A stretch of DNA of 64,000 nt. It comes from Planctomycetota bacterium. GTDB taxonomy: Bacteria > Planctomycetota > JAJSAM01 > JAJVHW01. Both the position numbers and the translations under genes were made by a program. Position 1 is the first letter of the stretch. Every line of letters starts with the position of its first letter. The DNA lies in the NCBI GenBank assembly GCA_024280885.1, contig JAJRPF010000047.1, forward strand, positions 1 to 64,000, in the 5' to 3' direction. Of the stretch, positions 41,197 to 49,959 are shown in pieces. The notes below the pieces were generated by a model, which was not told where the DNA came from, made no database searches, and worked only from the letters and a program-made list of their open reading frames with translations.

Positions 41197-42783
41197 TCAG
41201 TGACCAGCGTGGGGGTCTGACGATGTGCTGCGGTTGCCTTCCGGGAACAAGAGCGAGGGCTTCCCGGCGAGTTGGGCCTGCGAGTCGAGCAACAGATTCC
41301 CCTTGCTCACGACGGCCACCCCAGCGGTGAGCCGCCGTAGCGACATGACCGCGCGCTTTTCGCCGGTCTTCGGGTCGACGACCGGTGGTGGTGGGACCAC
41401 CCCCAGCACCGGGTAGAATTCCCGGAGTGCGCCGCCGTCGTTGACGCGTGCGAGCGGGCCGACGCGAATCTGGACCGCCTCGTACCAGAGCTTCTCGGGG
41501 AGGTTGTCGGGGTCGAGCTGATAGTCCCTCGTTCGCCCCTGATCTGTGTCTTCCTCTGTGAAGAGCACATACACGAGGTTGCGCTCCCCGGTGCGTAGGA
41601 CCGACGCTCGCGGAATGGCGATCGGCAGCGACTTTGTGGTTGTGCCCGGCACCATGAGTTTGCCCTTGGCATCGAGTTCTGCGCTGACGCGGAGATCGAC
41701 GCGCTGCCCGATGCGCAGCGGGCGCAAGCCGTCTTCTCCGACCGCGTTGTCCACCTCGACGCGGACGCGCGCGGTGCGTGAGCTGCGGTCGATCGCCGGG
41801 TCGACGAATGCGACCACGCCCTCGATCGGCAACCCATGCCCGTCGGTCTCGAGCGTGACGGCCTGACCGACGCGAACCCAGGGGAGATCCGACTCGAAGA
41901 CCAGCGCTTGCACCCAGACGCGCGAGAGATCGGCGACGGTGTAAAGCGCGGCGCCCTTGCCGACCGACGCGCCTTCGAGAGCGCGACGCTCGACGACGGC
42001 GCCACCGAACGGCGCGCGTAGAACGACCGAGTCGCGCGGGACGCCGCTTTTCTCGAGCGAGGCGATTTCCTCGTCACCGACCTCGAGCAATTCCAGCCGC
42101 CGGCGGGCTGCGCGCAGCAGGGAAGAAGGCTTCAGTGAAGACCCCTCACGCGCCACGCCGCGGCTCGCGTTCCAGGCCACTAGGTACTCTTGTTCGGCCG
42201 CGTAGAGCTCCGGGGAGTAGATCGCAGCGAGCGGCTCGCCCTTCCCGACCTCCGTCCAGGTCGAGTCCACCCACACGGTCTCGAGCCAGCCGCCGACGCG
42301 TGTCGTGATCCGCGCAAGGCGCGTCTCGTCGTAGTCGACCTCGCCGACGACGCGCAGCGAGCGCACGAGCGGCAGGTTGCGCACGATGTCGGTTTCGAGG
42401 CCGATCATCTTCTGCTCGGCGGCGTTGAGCGTGCTCTCGCCGGAGACGATCGTCATGGTCATTCCGCAGACCGGGCATTTCCCGCCCTCGGGCATGTGGT
42501 CCATGACGACACAGAACATGGGGCAGGCGTAGATCGTGCCGTCGTTCTCGCCCATGCTCGAGTGGTCCATCTCTTCGGGTTGGATGAAGAGCAAGGACGA
42601 GGGGATGACGAGAATGAAGAGTGCTCCGAGCGCGAGGCCGAGCCCACACGCGAGGAGTACCCCTCCACGCGACGCGGAGCTTCGCGGCGCGGCGTTCTGG
42701 GGATCTGGCTCGGTGGGGCTTTGAGAGGGGGGGGGCGACTCGCCTGACCCACCGTTTGTCGTGTCTGTTGCGTCTTGACTCAT
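41197..42783 (-). CDS. CusB-like RND periplasmic adaptor with heavy-metal-binding domain
   Basis: 'IYACPMFCVVMDHMPEGGKCPVCGMTM'; 'TRVGGWLETVWVDSTWTEVGKGEPLAAIYSPELYAAEQEYL'. Confidence 0.93.
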   Translation of the reverse strand: MSQDATDTTNGGSGESPPPSQSPTEPDPQNAAPRSSASRGGVLLACGLGLALGALFILVIPSSLLFIQPEEMDHSSMGENDGTIYACPMFCVVMDHMPEGGKCPVCGMTMTIVSGESTLNAAEQKMIGLETDIVRNLPLVRSLRVVGEVDYDETRLARITTRVGGWLETVWVDSTWTEVGKGEPLAAIYSPELYAAEQEYLVAWNASRGVAREGSSLKPSSLLRAARRRLELLEVGDEEIASLEKSGVPRDSVVLRAPFGGAVVERRALEGASVGKGAALYTVADLSRVWVQALVFESDLPWVRVGQAVTLETDGHGLPIEGVVAFVDPAIDRSSRTARVRVEVDNAVGEDGLRPLRIGQRVDLRVSAELDAKGKLMVPGTTTKSLPIAIPRASVLRTGERNLVYVLFTEEDTDQGRTRDYQLDPDNLPEKLWYEAVQIRVGPLARVNDGGALREFYPVLGVVPPPPVVDPKTGEKRAVMSLRRLTAGVAVVSKGNLLLDSQAQLAGKPSLLFPEGNRSTSSDPHAGH

Positions 42784-42865
42784 GGGGGTTCCTCGGAAGT
42801 TCTTGGGCGTTGCTCTGCTCGGAGGACGCGATATCTGGAGGCTGCTCTACGTTGCGACGACCGCT

Positions 42866-43792
42866 CTACTTCGGATCGGCGGGCTCGCGGACAACGGTCC
42901 ACGTCTCTCGTAGCACCTTGAGCGCCGTGTCGCGCTCCGCGCCCTGCGCGTCGTTGACGGCTCGGACGGCCGCGGCCGCGTCACGCCACTTCGGGGCGAC
43001 CTCGTCGAGGAGCGCCTCCGGATTGGCGAGGAACTTCTTCCCACACATCGGGCAGCAGTGATTGACGCGGAGGCCGTTCCATTCTGAGAACGTCTTGCCG
43101 TCAGGTTCGCCGCCCATCACGGGACACTCTGAGTTGCCGACGTCAATGAGGAGCCCCTGCGCTGTCGGCGCTGTTGGCTTGCGGACGACGGTCCACTTCT
43201 TGGCCGCCTCGGCGAGGAGCGTCTGCTGTTCCGCGCCCGTGCTCGCGTCGATCGCCTTGGCTGCGTCGGCTGCTGCACGCCACTCCGGAGCAACCTCTTC
43301 GACCTTGGCCTCGGCATCCGGGGCTTCGAGGAGTTCCGCCACGCAGGCGGGGCAGCAATGGCTCACCCGGAGCCCTTTCCACTCCGAGAAGGTCTCGCCA
43401 TCCACCTCGCCGCCCATGATCGGACACAGGGTGTTGCCGAGGTCGAGGAGGACACCGGTGGGCGCGCCCGGCGCAGGCGCTCCCGTCTTCCCAGTCCCGT
43501 TCTCTGCTGTGCTGTCGCCGTGGTCGGCGTGCTCGGTGTCCTTCGACTCCGGCTTCGCCTCGGGGCCGTCCATCTGCATGTCCGGAGTGTGGCCGCCCGG
43601 CCCCTTGGCGTGGTCTCCGCCGTGCTCCGCCGAGGCGCCCGCGCCGGACATATCCATGTCGCTGTCGCCATCCACGAACATCGAACGGACGCCGAGCATC
43701 AGGGTGGCGCCGACGATGATCGAGATCACGAACGCGCGCTTGTTGGCGCGAATGACATCAGGGATCGAGGTGCTTGCAGGGGACATCATCAC
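42866..43792 (-). CDS. Membrane-anchored protein with two tandem CP[IV]MGG...HCCPxC metal-binding-like domains
   Basis: Repeat 1 'LLDLGNTLCPIMGGEVDGETFSEWKGLRVSHCCPACVAELL'; repeat 2 'LIDVGNSECPVMGGEPDGKTFSEWNGLRVNHCCPMCGKKFL'; N-terminal TM and His/Met-rich linker. Confidence 0.85.
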   Translation of the reverse strand: MMMSPASTSIPDVIRANKRAFVISIIVGATLMLGVRSMFVDGDSDMDMSGAGASAEHGGDHAKGPGGHTPDMQMDGPEAKPESKDTEHADHGDSTAENGTGKTGAPAPGAPTGVLLDLGNTLCPIMGGEVDGETFSEWKGLRVSHCCPACVAELLEAPDAEAKVEEVAPEWRAAADAAKAIDASTGAEQQTLLAEAAKKWTVVRKPTAPTAQGLLIDVGNSECPVMGGEPDGKTFSEWNGLRVNHCCPMCGKKFLANPEALLDEVAPKWRDAAAAVRAVNDAQGAERDTALKVLRETWTVVREPADPK

Positions 43793-45381
43793 TTCCTGTC
43801 AGAGATCTTCACACCCACGGCGCGCAGCAAAGTTGCGTGAGCGCGGACGAGGTTGCGACGTGCGTCTGCCAGCCCCAGGCGGGCGTCGAGCAGACGGTGA
43901 ACGGCGTCGAGAAGATCGAGATAACCGGTGCGGTTGCCCTCGTAGGCGCCGCGGGCGGCGTCGAGCGAGTCGCGGGCCAGCGGGACGAGTTCTCGCTCGT
44001 GCACGCCGACGCGTTGCGTCGCGGCATCCACTCCGAAGAGCGCGGCGCGCGTCTTGGTACGTACCTGGTCGCGAAGTGCGTCCCGCGCCTCGCTCATGGA
44101 CACGGCGCGAGACCGCATCTCCTGGACCTGCGCTTCGCGCACACCGAAATCGGAGCGCGGCATCACCATTCTGCCGGGTGCAGGGAAGACAGCGCCGCGC
44201 TGGATACCGGCTTCGCCCGCGCGCTCTCGCTCGAAGCGAGAAGAGCCGACGTCCATGCGCGGGAGCACCATCGTCTCGGCCAGCCGGACTCCCAATTCCG
44301 CGCGCTCTGCGGCGAGGCGTGCGGTGCGGAGTTCCTGGCTCTCGATGATGGCTTGCTTGATGACTTGCGGTTCCGCCTCACGCGAGGGTGCCGAGGCGGG
44401 CACCTCCGGCTCTTCGCCGAGTGCGACTTCTGCCGCCTCAGGGCGCGAAAGCAGTTGGTTCCACTGTGCGCGAACGACGGTCTCCTGCCGATCGAGAATG
44501 TCGAGTTCCGTCTTCAGGCGTTCGAGCCGTGACTCGAACGCGAGGAAGCCTGCCTGGCTACCGGTGCCCGACTCGAGGCGTGACCGAAGCACTTCGAGCA
44601 GGACGGCATCGAGCTCGACTTCCTCGCGCACGATCTTGCGCGCCTCGAAGAGCCGCGCAGCGTCGCTGTGCGCATTCCACGCTCGGGCGACCATGTCGCG
44701 CACCGTTGTGCGCAGCGACTCGAATGCCATCTCTGTCGTGCGCTTCGCCACCTCGGCGGAGATGCCGTTCACGTCTGGTGACGGCGCGATCATCTCCGTG
44801 GACCGGCGACTCCGCTCGGGTCCGACGCGCGTCTCTGTGTCGCGAACGAACGAGCGATAGATCTGGATGAGATCGCCCAGGTCCTCGGACTGTGTGAACG
44901 TGGTCCGGGCTGCTTCGTAGCGGGCCCGCGCCTTGCGCACGGCGGGCGATCGCAGCACGGCCAGCGCGGCTAGATCCCCAACCGGCAGAGGCGCTGCCAG
45001 AAGCGTGGCCAGGGCGTTCTCGTCTTCCACCGTGCGCTCGAGCTCTGCAAGGCGCGCGTCCGGAACATCGACGAGGCCGCGCCACTCATCTGCTCGCGTC
45101 TTGGCGGGCAGCTGAGCCGCGACTTCCACAGGTTCTGCGCCGGGGAGCGGGACACTGGCGGAGGCGTTGATCGTCGCCGACATTGCGTCATCAACCGGCT
45201 GGCTCGTGTGAGCGGGACCGCGCTCGGCACGGGCCACCATGCGCGTGGCGAATTCGAGGTTCGCAGGAGGCGCGACCGGCGGCGCCGAGCAGGCGCTCGG
45301 GAGCACGGCGGCCGTCAGGCCAAGCGCTGTCAGGCCGAGTGCAGCGGCGCGGCGCACGCGAGCGTGTTGTGGGGCGCTCAT
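43789..45381 (-). CDS. TolC-family outer-membrane efflux protein (second of pair)
   Basis: Coiled-coil organisation; N-terminal lipobox-like 'LPSACSA'; ATGA overlaps with both neighbours. Confidence 0.85.
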   Translation of the reverse strand: MSAPQHARVRRAAALGLTALGLTAAVLPSACSAPPVAPPANLEFATRMVARAERGPAHTSQPVDDAMSATINASASVPLPGAEPVEVAAQLPAKTRADEWRGLVDVPDARLAELERTVEDENALATLLAAPLPVGDLAALAVLRSPAVRKARARYEAARTTFTQSEDLGDLIQIYRSFVRDTETRVGPERSRRSTEMIAPSPDVNGISAEVAKRTTEMAFESLRTTVRDMVARAWNAHSDAARLFEARKIVREEVELDAVLLEVLRSRLESGTGSQAGFLAFESRLERLKTELDILDRQETVVRAQWNQLLSRPEAAEVALGEEPEVPASAPSREAEPQVIKQAIIESQELRTARLAAERAELGVRLAETMVLPRMDVGSSRFERERAGEAGIQRGAVFPAPGRMVMPRSDFGVREAQVQEMRSRAVSMSEARDALRDQVRTKTRAALFGVDAATQRVGVHERELVPLARDSLDAARGAYEGNRTGYLDLLDAVHRLLDARLGLADARRNLVRAHATLLRAVGVKISDRK

Positions 45382-46847
45382 CGCTCCTCCTCCGTGTTCG
45401 TCTCATCCTCTGGGAGTGCGCCTGCATCGGTGCCCGTACCTGTGGGCGTGGCTGCCAGCGCATCGAAGGGCTGACCGATGGCGCGCTCCAGTTGTGCGAT
45501 GGCGCGACCGTGATCAGCGCGCGCGCGCGCTGAAGCGAGGCGGAAGTTGTGGTACACCGCGATGGTCTCCAGCACGCCGCCAAGCGTCCCCTTGCCGTTC
45601 GCGAGGAGATCCTCGGCCGTGCGCGCGGCGATGGCTGCCCGTGGCACGAGAACTTCGGCGTAGAGGCGATGCAGACGATCGGCGTTGCCGACCTGGAACC
45701 ATGCCCGCGCCACTCGGTCTCGGGTCCGCTGGATTGCGTCGAGGCGTTCGAGTGCCGCCGCGCGCTCGAGAGAACGCGAGCGCCGGATGATGGCAGCGTC
45801 CTTCTGCACCCAGATAGGCAACGTCAGTCCGAACTGCAGGATGAGCGGGTCGTCGCCGTTCCCAGAAGGGTCCACCCCCAGCGAGGAAGGCAGGCGACTG
45901 GTGCTGACTTTCGTCACGCCGACCGACATGTCGGGAATGTGGACCTGACCGGCGAGCGAGGCCCTGAGACGCGCTGTCTCGAGAGCGAGACCGGCCTCGC
46001 GCAACTCCTGATTGTGGCCCTCGGCGATCGTGAGCAGTTCCGCGACCGACGACTGCACGTCGGGCAGCATGTCGGTTACGGGCGTGCCGATCGGCGTCTC
46101 TGGCGGCAGGTCGAGCAGCGAGCGCATGCGTTGCGCCTCGACGAAGCGCAACTCGGCGAGGATCACGCGGTCGTTCTCGAGCTGTGCGCGTTGCGTATCG
46201 GCGCGGAAGAGTTCCGAGACCAGCGAACTCGTTTCGCCGGCTGCTGCGGCGGTGGTGTAGCGCTCGAGGACGGCACCGATGTCGCCCGTGATCGCGATCG
46301 CCTCGTCGATGTAGGCGATCTCGTGGGCGACGCGGACGACTTCGACGAGGACGTCGCGGGTCATGCGTTCGTAGACGATGCGCATGCGTTGTGCGTCGCT
46401 GTCGGCGATGTCGGTCTGCGTACTGAGCTTCGTCGGGAACGGGATCTTCTGCTGGACGCCGACCGACCATTGCTGCGATCCGACGCGGGTCTCGACCTCG
46501 GTCTCGTACCACCCGATCATCACAGTCGGGTTGGGCAGCCAGCCTTCGATCGCCACGCTCTCGCCCGCAGCTCTCGCGCGAGCCTCTGCCGCCTGGATGA
46601 CGGGGCTGCGTTGCAGCGCGATCCGGAGCAGATCGGCCAACCTGGGCGCTTGCGAGAGATCCGGGATCGGCTCGGGTTCGTGGCCCGGACCGTCCTGGCT
46701 CTCTGCTCCCACAAGGGTACCGGTGCTCTCCGGGGGCCCGGATGCCGGAACGTGTTTGAGCTCCGCCTTCTCTTGCGCACACGCGGCGAGCAGCGGGAGA
46801 AGGAGGAGCGACGGCAGAAGCGTGCGGCGGACTAAAGCGGTGTGCAT
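45378..46847 (-). CDS. TolC-family outer-membrane efflux lipoprotein (first of pair)
   Basis: 'LLLLPLLAACAQ' lipobox; 'LADLLRIALQRSPVIQAAEARARAAGESVAIEGWLPNPTVMIGW'. Confidence 0.88.
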   Translation of the reverse strand: MHTALVRRTLLPSLLLLPLLAACAQEKAELKHVPASGPPESTGTLVGAESQDGPGHEPEPIPDLSQAPRLADLLRIALQRSPVIQAAEARARAAGESVAIEGWLPNPTVMIGWYETEVETRVGSQQWSVGVQQKIPFPTKLSTQTDIADSDAQRMRIVYERMTRDVLVEVVRVAHEIAYIDEAIAITGDIGAVLERYTTAAAAGETSSLVSELFRADTQRAQLENDRVILAELRFVEAQRMRSLLDLPPETPIGTPVTDMLPDVQSSVAELLTIAEGHNQELREAGLALETARLRASLAGQVHIPDMSVGVTKVSTSRLPSSLGVDPSGNGDDPLILQFGLTLPIWVQKDAAIIRRSRSLERAAALERLDAIQRTRDRVARAWFQVGNADRLHRLYAEVLVPRAAIAARTAEDLLANGKGTLGGVLETIAVYHNFRLASARARADHGRAIAQLERAIGQPFDALAATPTGTGTDAGALPEDETNTEEER

Positions 46848-47120
46848 CGGGGATCTCCATCGCATGGCGCGTGCCAGCGAGCGTGTCACCCTAGGCGCGC
46901 GGCCGGAAAACCCCGCGGCACCTGTGACCGTGCGGCATGCCGGTCGCCGTGCGGCGCACCCCACCGCGCCAGGGCAGGCCGTCTGCCGCGGCTGCCAGGC
47001 TCGGAGACTCCCCCGAGTCGAGGCGCCTGTCACCCACTACAGCCGTCCCAGCCGGACACGTCCGGCATCCACAGGGGTTTCCGGCCGCACCCCTAGCGCG
47101 CTGCGGTCGAGGCGGCTATC

Positions 47121-47166
47121 TGTCGGATATCGGACAACCCGGAGCCTAGGTGCCGGATATCCCACA
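47121..47166. promoter_or_regulatory. Paired dyad sites (TGTCGGATATCGGACA, TGCCGGATATCCCACA) upstream of the efflux operon
   Basis: 30-nt start-to-start spacing; same core as 37232-37269 and 49761-49776. Confidence 0.55.
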
Positions 47167-47173
47167 CCGTCGT

Positions 47174-48271
47174 TCAGGCCTCCGGGAGGACAACGCGAAA
47201 CGTCGAACCCGAGGCTCCCGTCGAAGCGACTTCGAGGCTGCCGCGCATGCTCGTCGCCAGTCGAACCGCGACCGCCAGTCCAAGGCCTGTGCCCTCGCTA
47301 CGACCGGTCACGTACGCGTCGAAGAGCGAGTCTCTCATTTCCGTGGGGACGCCGGGACCGCGGTCCTCGACATCCACGACGACGCGCTCCGTCTCGATCC
47401 GCGCGCTCACGCGGATCAGACCGCCGTCGGATTGCACTTGCACGGCGTTGAGCATCAGATTGAGCAGGATCTGGCGTAACAGCGATTCGTCGGCGCGCAC
47501 CACCACGTCGGGCGCGACGGCGTTCTCGCACACGATCTCTCGTCGCTTCGCTTCGGGGCGCAGGAGCAGGAAGACGGCCGCGGTGAGATCGTGGAGCGCG
47601 ACGGAGGAGACGTCTGGCTTCGGGGGCCTTGCGAACTCCAGGAAATTGGCGACGACGCTATCCAATCGAGCCACTTCCGATTCGAGGAGCGCACCGAATT
47701 CCTCGGCCACCTCGCGCGGAGAGTCCTCGCGGCGCAAGACCTCGGCGGCACCCTGGATGCCGCTCAGAGGATTGCGGATTTCGTGTGCCATCCCGGCAGC
47801 GAGCTCGCCCATCGCGCGCAGGCGCTCCCCGCGTCGGAGCGTCTCTTCGGCACGCAGGAGAGCGCGCGCGTTCGTCTCGAGGTCGCGGGAGTGACGCCGT
47901 GCCTGTGCGAGAGCGTTGGCGCTGCGCTGCGAGAGGACGGATGTCACGGCTGTGACGACGTTGTAGAGCACGATATCGCCCACCCAGAGCGTGTTGTGTG
48001 CGTGTCCCGATAGGCCGCCGAAGAGATGCCAGAAGTAGACGACGCTGGTCAGCGCGCTCCACGTCAACGCGGGCCGTGGCGGGAACCACAATCCGGCGAG
48101 AATGAGCGGCACAAAGGTTGCCTTGAAGAGCAGGTCGTGCACGGCTACGGCGTGCACGTCGGTGGCGAAGTGGAACGCCGTCAACGTCGCGATCATGATG
48201 GCGATGATCGCGTGATGCCGCGCGTCGGAGCGGCGCTGGAGTACTCCGGACGCGTGCGCCTCGTCCGTCAC
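47174..48271 (-). CDS. Sensor histidine kinase
   Basis: H-box 'GELAAGMAHEIRNPLSGIQGAAEVL'; 'EDRGPGVPTEMRDSLFDAYVTGRSEGTGLGLAVAVRLA'; TM helices. Confidence 0.92.
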   Translation of the reverse strand: MTDEAHASGVLQRRSDARHHAIIAIMIATLTAFHFATDVHAVAVHDLLFKATFVPLILAGLWFPPRPALTWSALTSVVYFWHLFGGLSGHAHNTLWVGDIVLYNVVTAVTSVLSQRSANALAQARRHSRDLETNARALLRAEETLRRGERLRAMGELAAGMAHEIRNPLSGIQGAAEVLRREDSPREVAEEFGALLESEVARLDSVVANFLEFARPPKPDVSSVALHDLTAAVFLLLRPEAKRREIVCENAVAPDVVVRADESLLRQILLNLMLNAVQVQSDGGLIRVSARIETERVVVDVEDRGPGVPTEMRDSLFDAYVTGRSEGTGLGLAVAVRLATSMRGSLEVASTGASGSTFRVVLPEA

Positions 48272-49698
48272 GGGGTCGCTTCTCCGCGCGACTCTGGCGG
48301 CACCTCGATCGTGTACTTCTGCAGTCGATAGAGCAGCGCTTGGCGAGAGATGCCGAGGAGTCGCGCCGCGCGCGAACGGTTGCCGGATGTGTGATCGAGA
48401 GCGCGGAGGATCCAGCCGCGCTCGATGATCGCAAGGTCCACGCCGTCGTCCGGAAACGGACCGTCAGAGAGCACAGGCTGGGGGGCATTCTTCACGTCGT
48501 CTGGGAGGTCGGTCTCAGCCAGAACGTCGTCGGCACAGCCAAGTACCACCGCGCGCTCCATGACGTTTTCCAGCTCTCGGACGTTTCCGCGCCATGGGTA
48601 GCGACTGAGGATTGCCGCCGCCTCCGGAGTGATCCGGATCGGCCGCCCGGCCGCCTTCGCAGCGAAGTGCTCGGCGAGGAGACCGACGTCGGCCCCACGC
48701 TCCCGCAGCGGTGGTAGACGCACAGGAACCACCGCGATCCGGTAGTAGAGATCGCTGCGGAAGTCGCCTTCGTCCATTGCGGCGACGAGGTTGCGATTGG
48801 TGGCGGCCACCACGCGAACGTCGATGGGGATCGTGGTCTCGGCGCCGACGCGACGGATCCGGCGATCGGTCAGGACACGCAGGAGTGTGACCTGCGCCGC
48901 GGGCGGGATCTCGCCGATCTCGTCGAGGAAGAGCGTGCCTCCATCGGCTTGCTCGAAGTATCCGCGATGTACGCGTCCGGCGCCGGTGAACGCGCCCTTC
49001 TCATGCCCGAAGAGTTCGGACTCGAGCAATTCGCTCGGGATCGCGCCGCAGTTGACGGGCACGAGCGGCCCTGCCGAACGGTGGCCTTCGAAGTGGAGCG
49101 CGCGCGCCACGAGTTCCTTGCCGGTGCCGCTCTCGCCTTCGATCAGGACGGTGGCGTCCACGTCCTTCAGGCGGTCCATCGTCGCGAAGACGGATCGGAT
49201 CGCCGTGCTCTCGCCGATGATCCCCGCGAACGTGTGGCGGGTCTTCAGCGTCGCGCGTAGAGCGCGGTTCTCACGCGTGAGTGCCGCGCGGTCGAGCTCC
49301 TTGGCGACCACGACCAGCATCTCGTCCCACGACACCGGCTTCGTGACGTAATCGGCGACGCCCTGGCGCATGGCATCGACGGCGCTTCGGACTGTGCCGT
49401 GGCCGGTCATCACGATCACCGGCATGCCCGGCTCGCGACGGAGGATCTCGGTGACCAACTCTTCGCCGGAGACGCCGGGCATGCGCAGGTCGGTGATCAC
49501 GAGATCGGGCGCGATGCGGCCGAACGCTTCGAGCCCCGCGTCGCCATCGTCGGCGAGTTCGACATCGTAGCCAGCCTCGCGGAGGCGGAACTCCGCGATA
49601 CGTCGGAGGGTGGCGTCGTCCTCCACAACGAGGATCCGTCGCTGGAGCGGCTCGGGTTGGTCTTCCATTGCAGCCGCCATCATGGGCACGCGGCGCAC
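48268..49698 (-). CDS. NtrC-family sigma54-dependent response regulator (likely metal-responsive, ZraR-like position)
   Basis: Receiver domain, '[18 protein letters not shown]', '[11 protein letters not shown]', Fis-type HTH; start may be 49668. Confidence 0.94.
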   Translation of the reverse strand: MRRVPMMAAAMEDQPEPLQRRILVVEDDATLRRIAEFRLREAGYDVELADDGDAGLEAFGRIAPDLVITDLRMPGVSGEELVTEILRREPGMPVIVMTGHGTVRSAVDAMRQGVADYVTKPVSWDEMLVVVAKELDRAALTRENRALRATLKTRHTFAGIIGESTAIRSVFATMDRLKDVDATVLIEGESGTGKELVARALHFEGHRSAGPLVPVNCGAIPSELLESELFGHEKGAFTGAGRVHRGYFEQADGGTLFLDEIGEIPPAAQVTLLRVLTDRRIRRVGAETTIPIDVRVVAATNRNLVAAMDEGDFRSDLYYRIAVVPVRLPPLRERGADVGLLAEHFAAKAAGRPIRITPEAAAILSRYPWRGNVRELENVMERAVVLGCADDVLAETDLPDDVKNAPQPVLSDGPFPDDGVDLAIIERGWILRALDHTSGNRSRAARLLGISRQALLYRLQKYTIEVPPESRGEATP

Positions 49699-49760
49699 GG
49701 ATCACAACTTCACGACCGGTTCGTGCTCCGGCTGCGCCCGGTGTGCGCCGATCAGGAGCC

Positions 49761-49776
49761 TGTCTCATATCGGGCA
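49761..49776. promoter_or_regulatory. Single dyad site TGTCTCATATCGGGCA upstream of the regulator gene
   Basis: Matches the shared TGTCnnATATnnnnCA core. Confidence 0.45.
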
Positions 49777-49959
49777 GCCGCTGTGGCATTACCGACAGCA
49801 CGCGTCCAGCGACGGCGTGCTCGACACCGCGCGTGCGCCGATGTCGAGCGCGGCGCGCTTGCGACGCGCCGCGGCTACCGCTCGGCACGGATCTTGCCAC
49901 AGAACTCCGCGCGCGCAGTCCCGCGGCACCCATGCCCCAGATCCTGTGTGCAACGCACC

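Noticed and set aside
46861-46876. Possible sigma54 promoter TGGCACGCGCCATGCG (minus strand) before the TolC operon
   Set aside because: -24 is perfect but -12 is poor, and the implied start site (~46850) would leave almost no leader and exclude the RBS of ATG 46847
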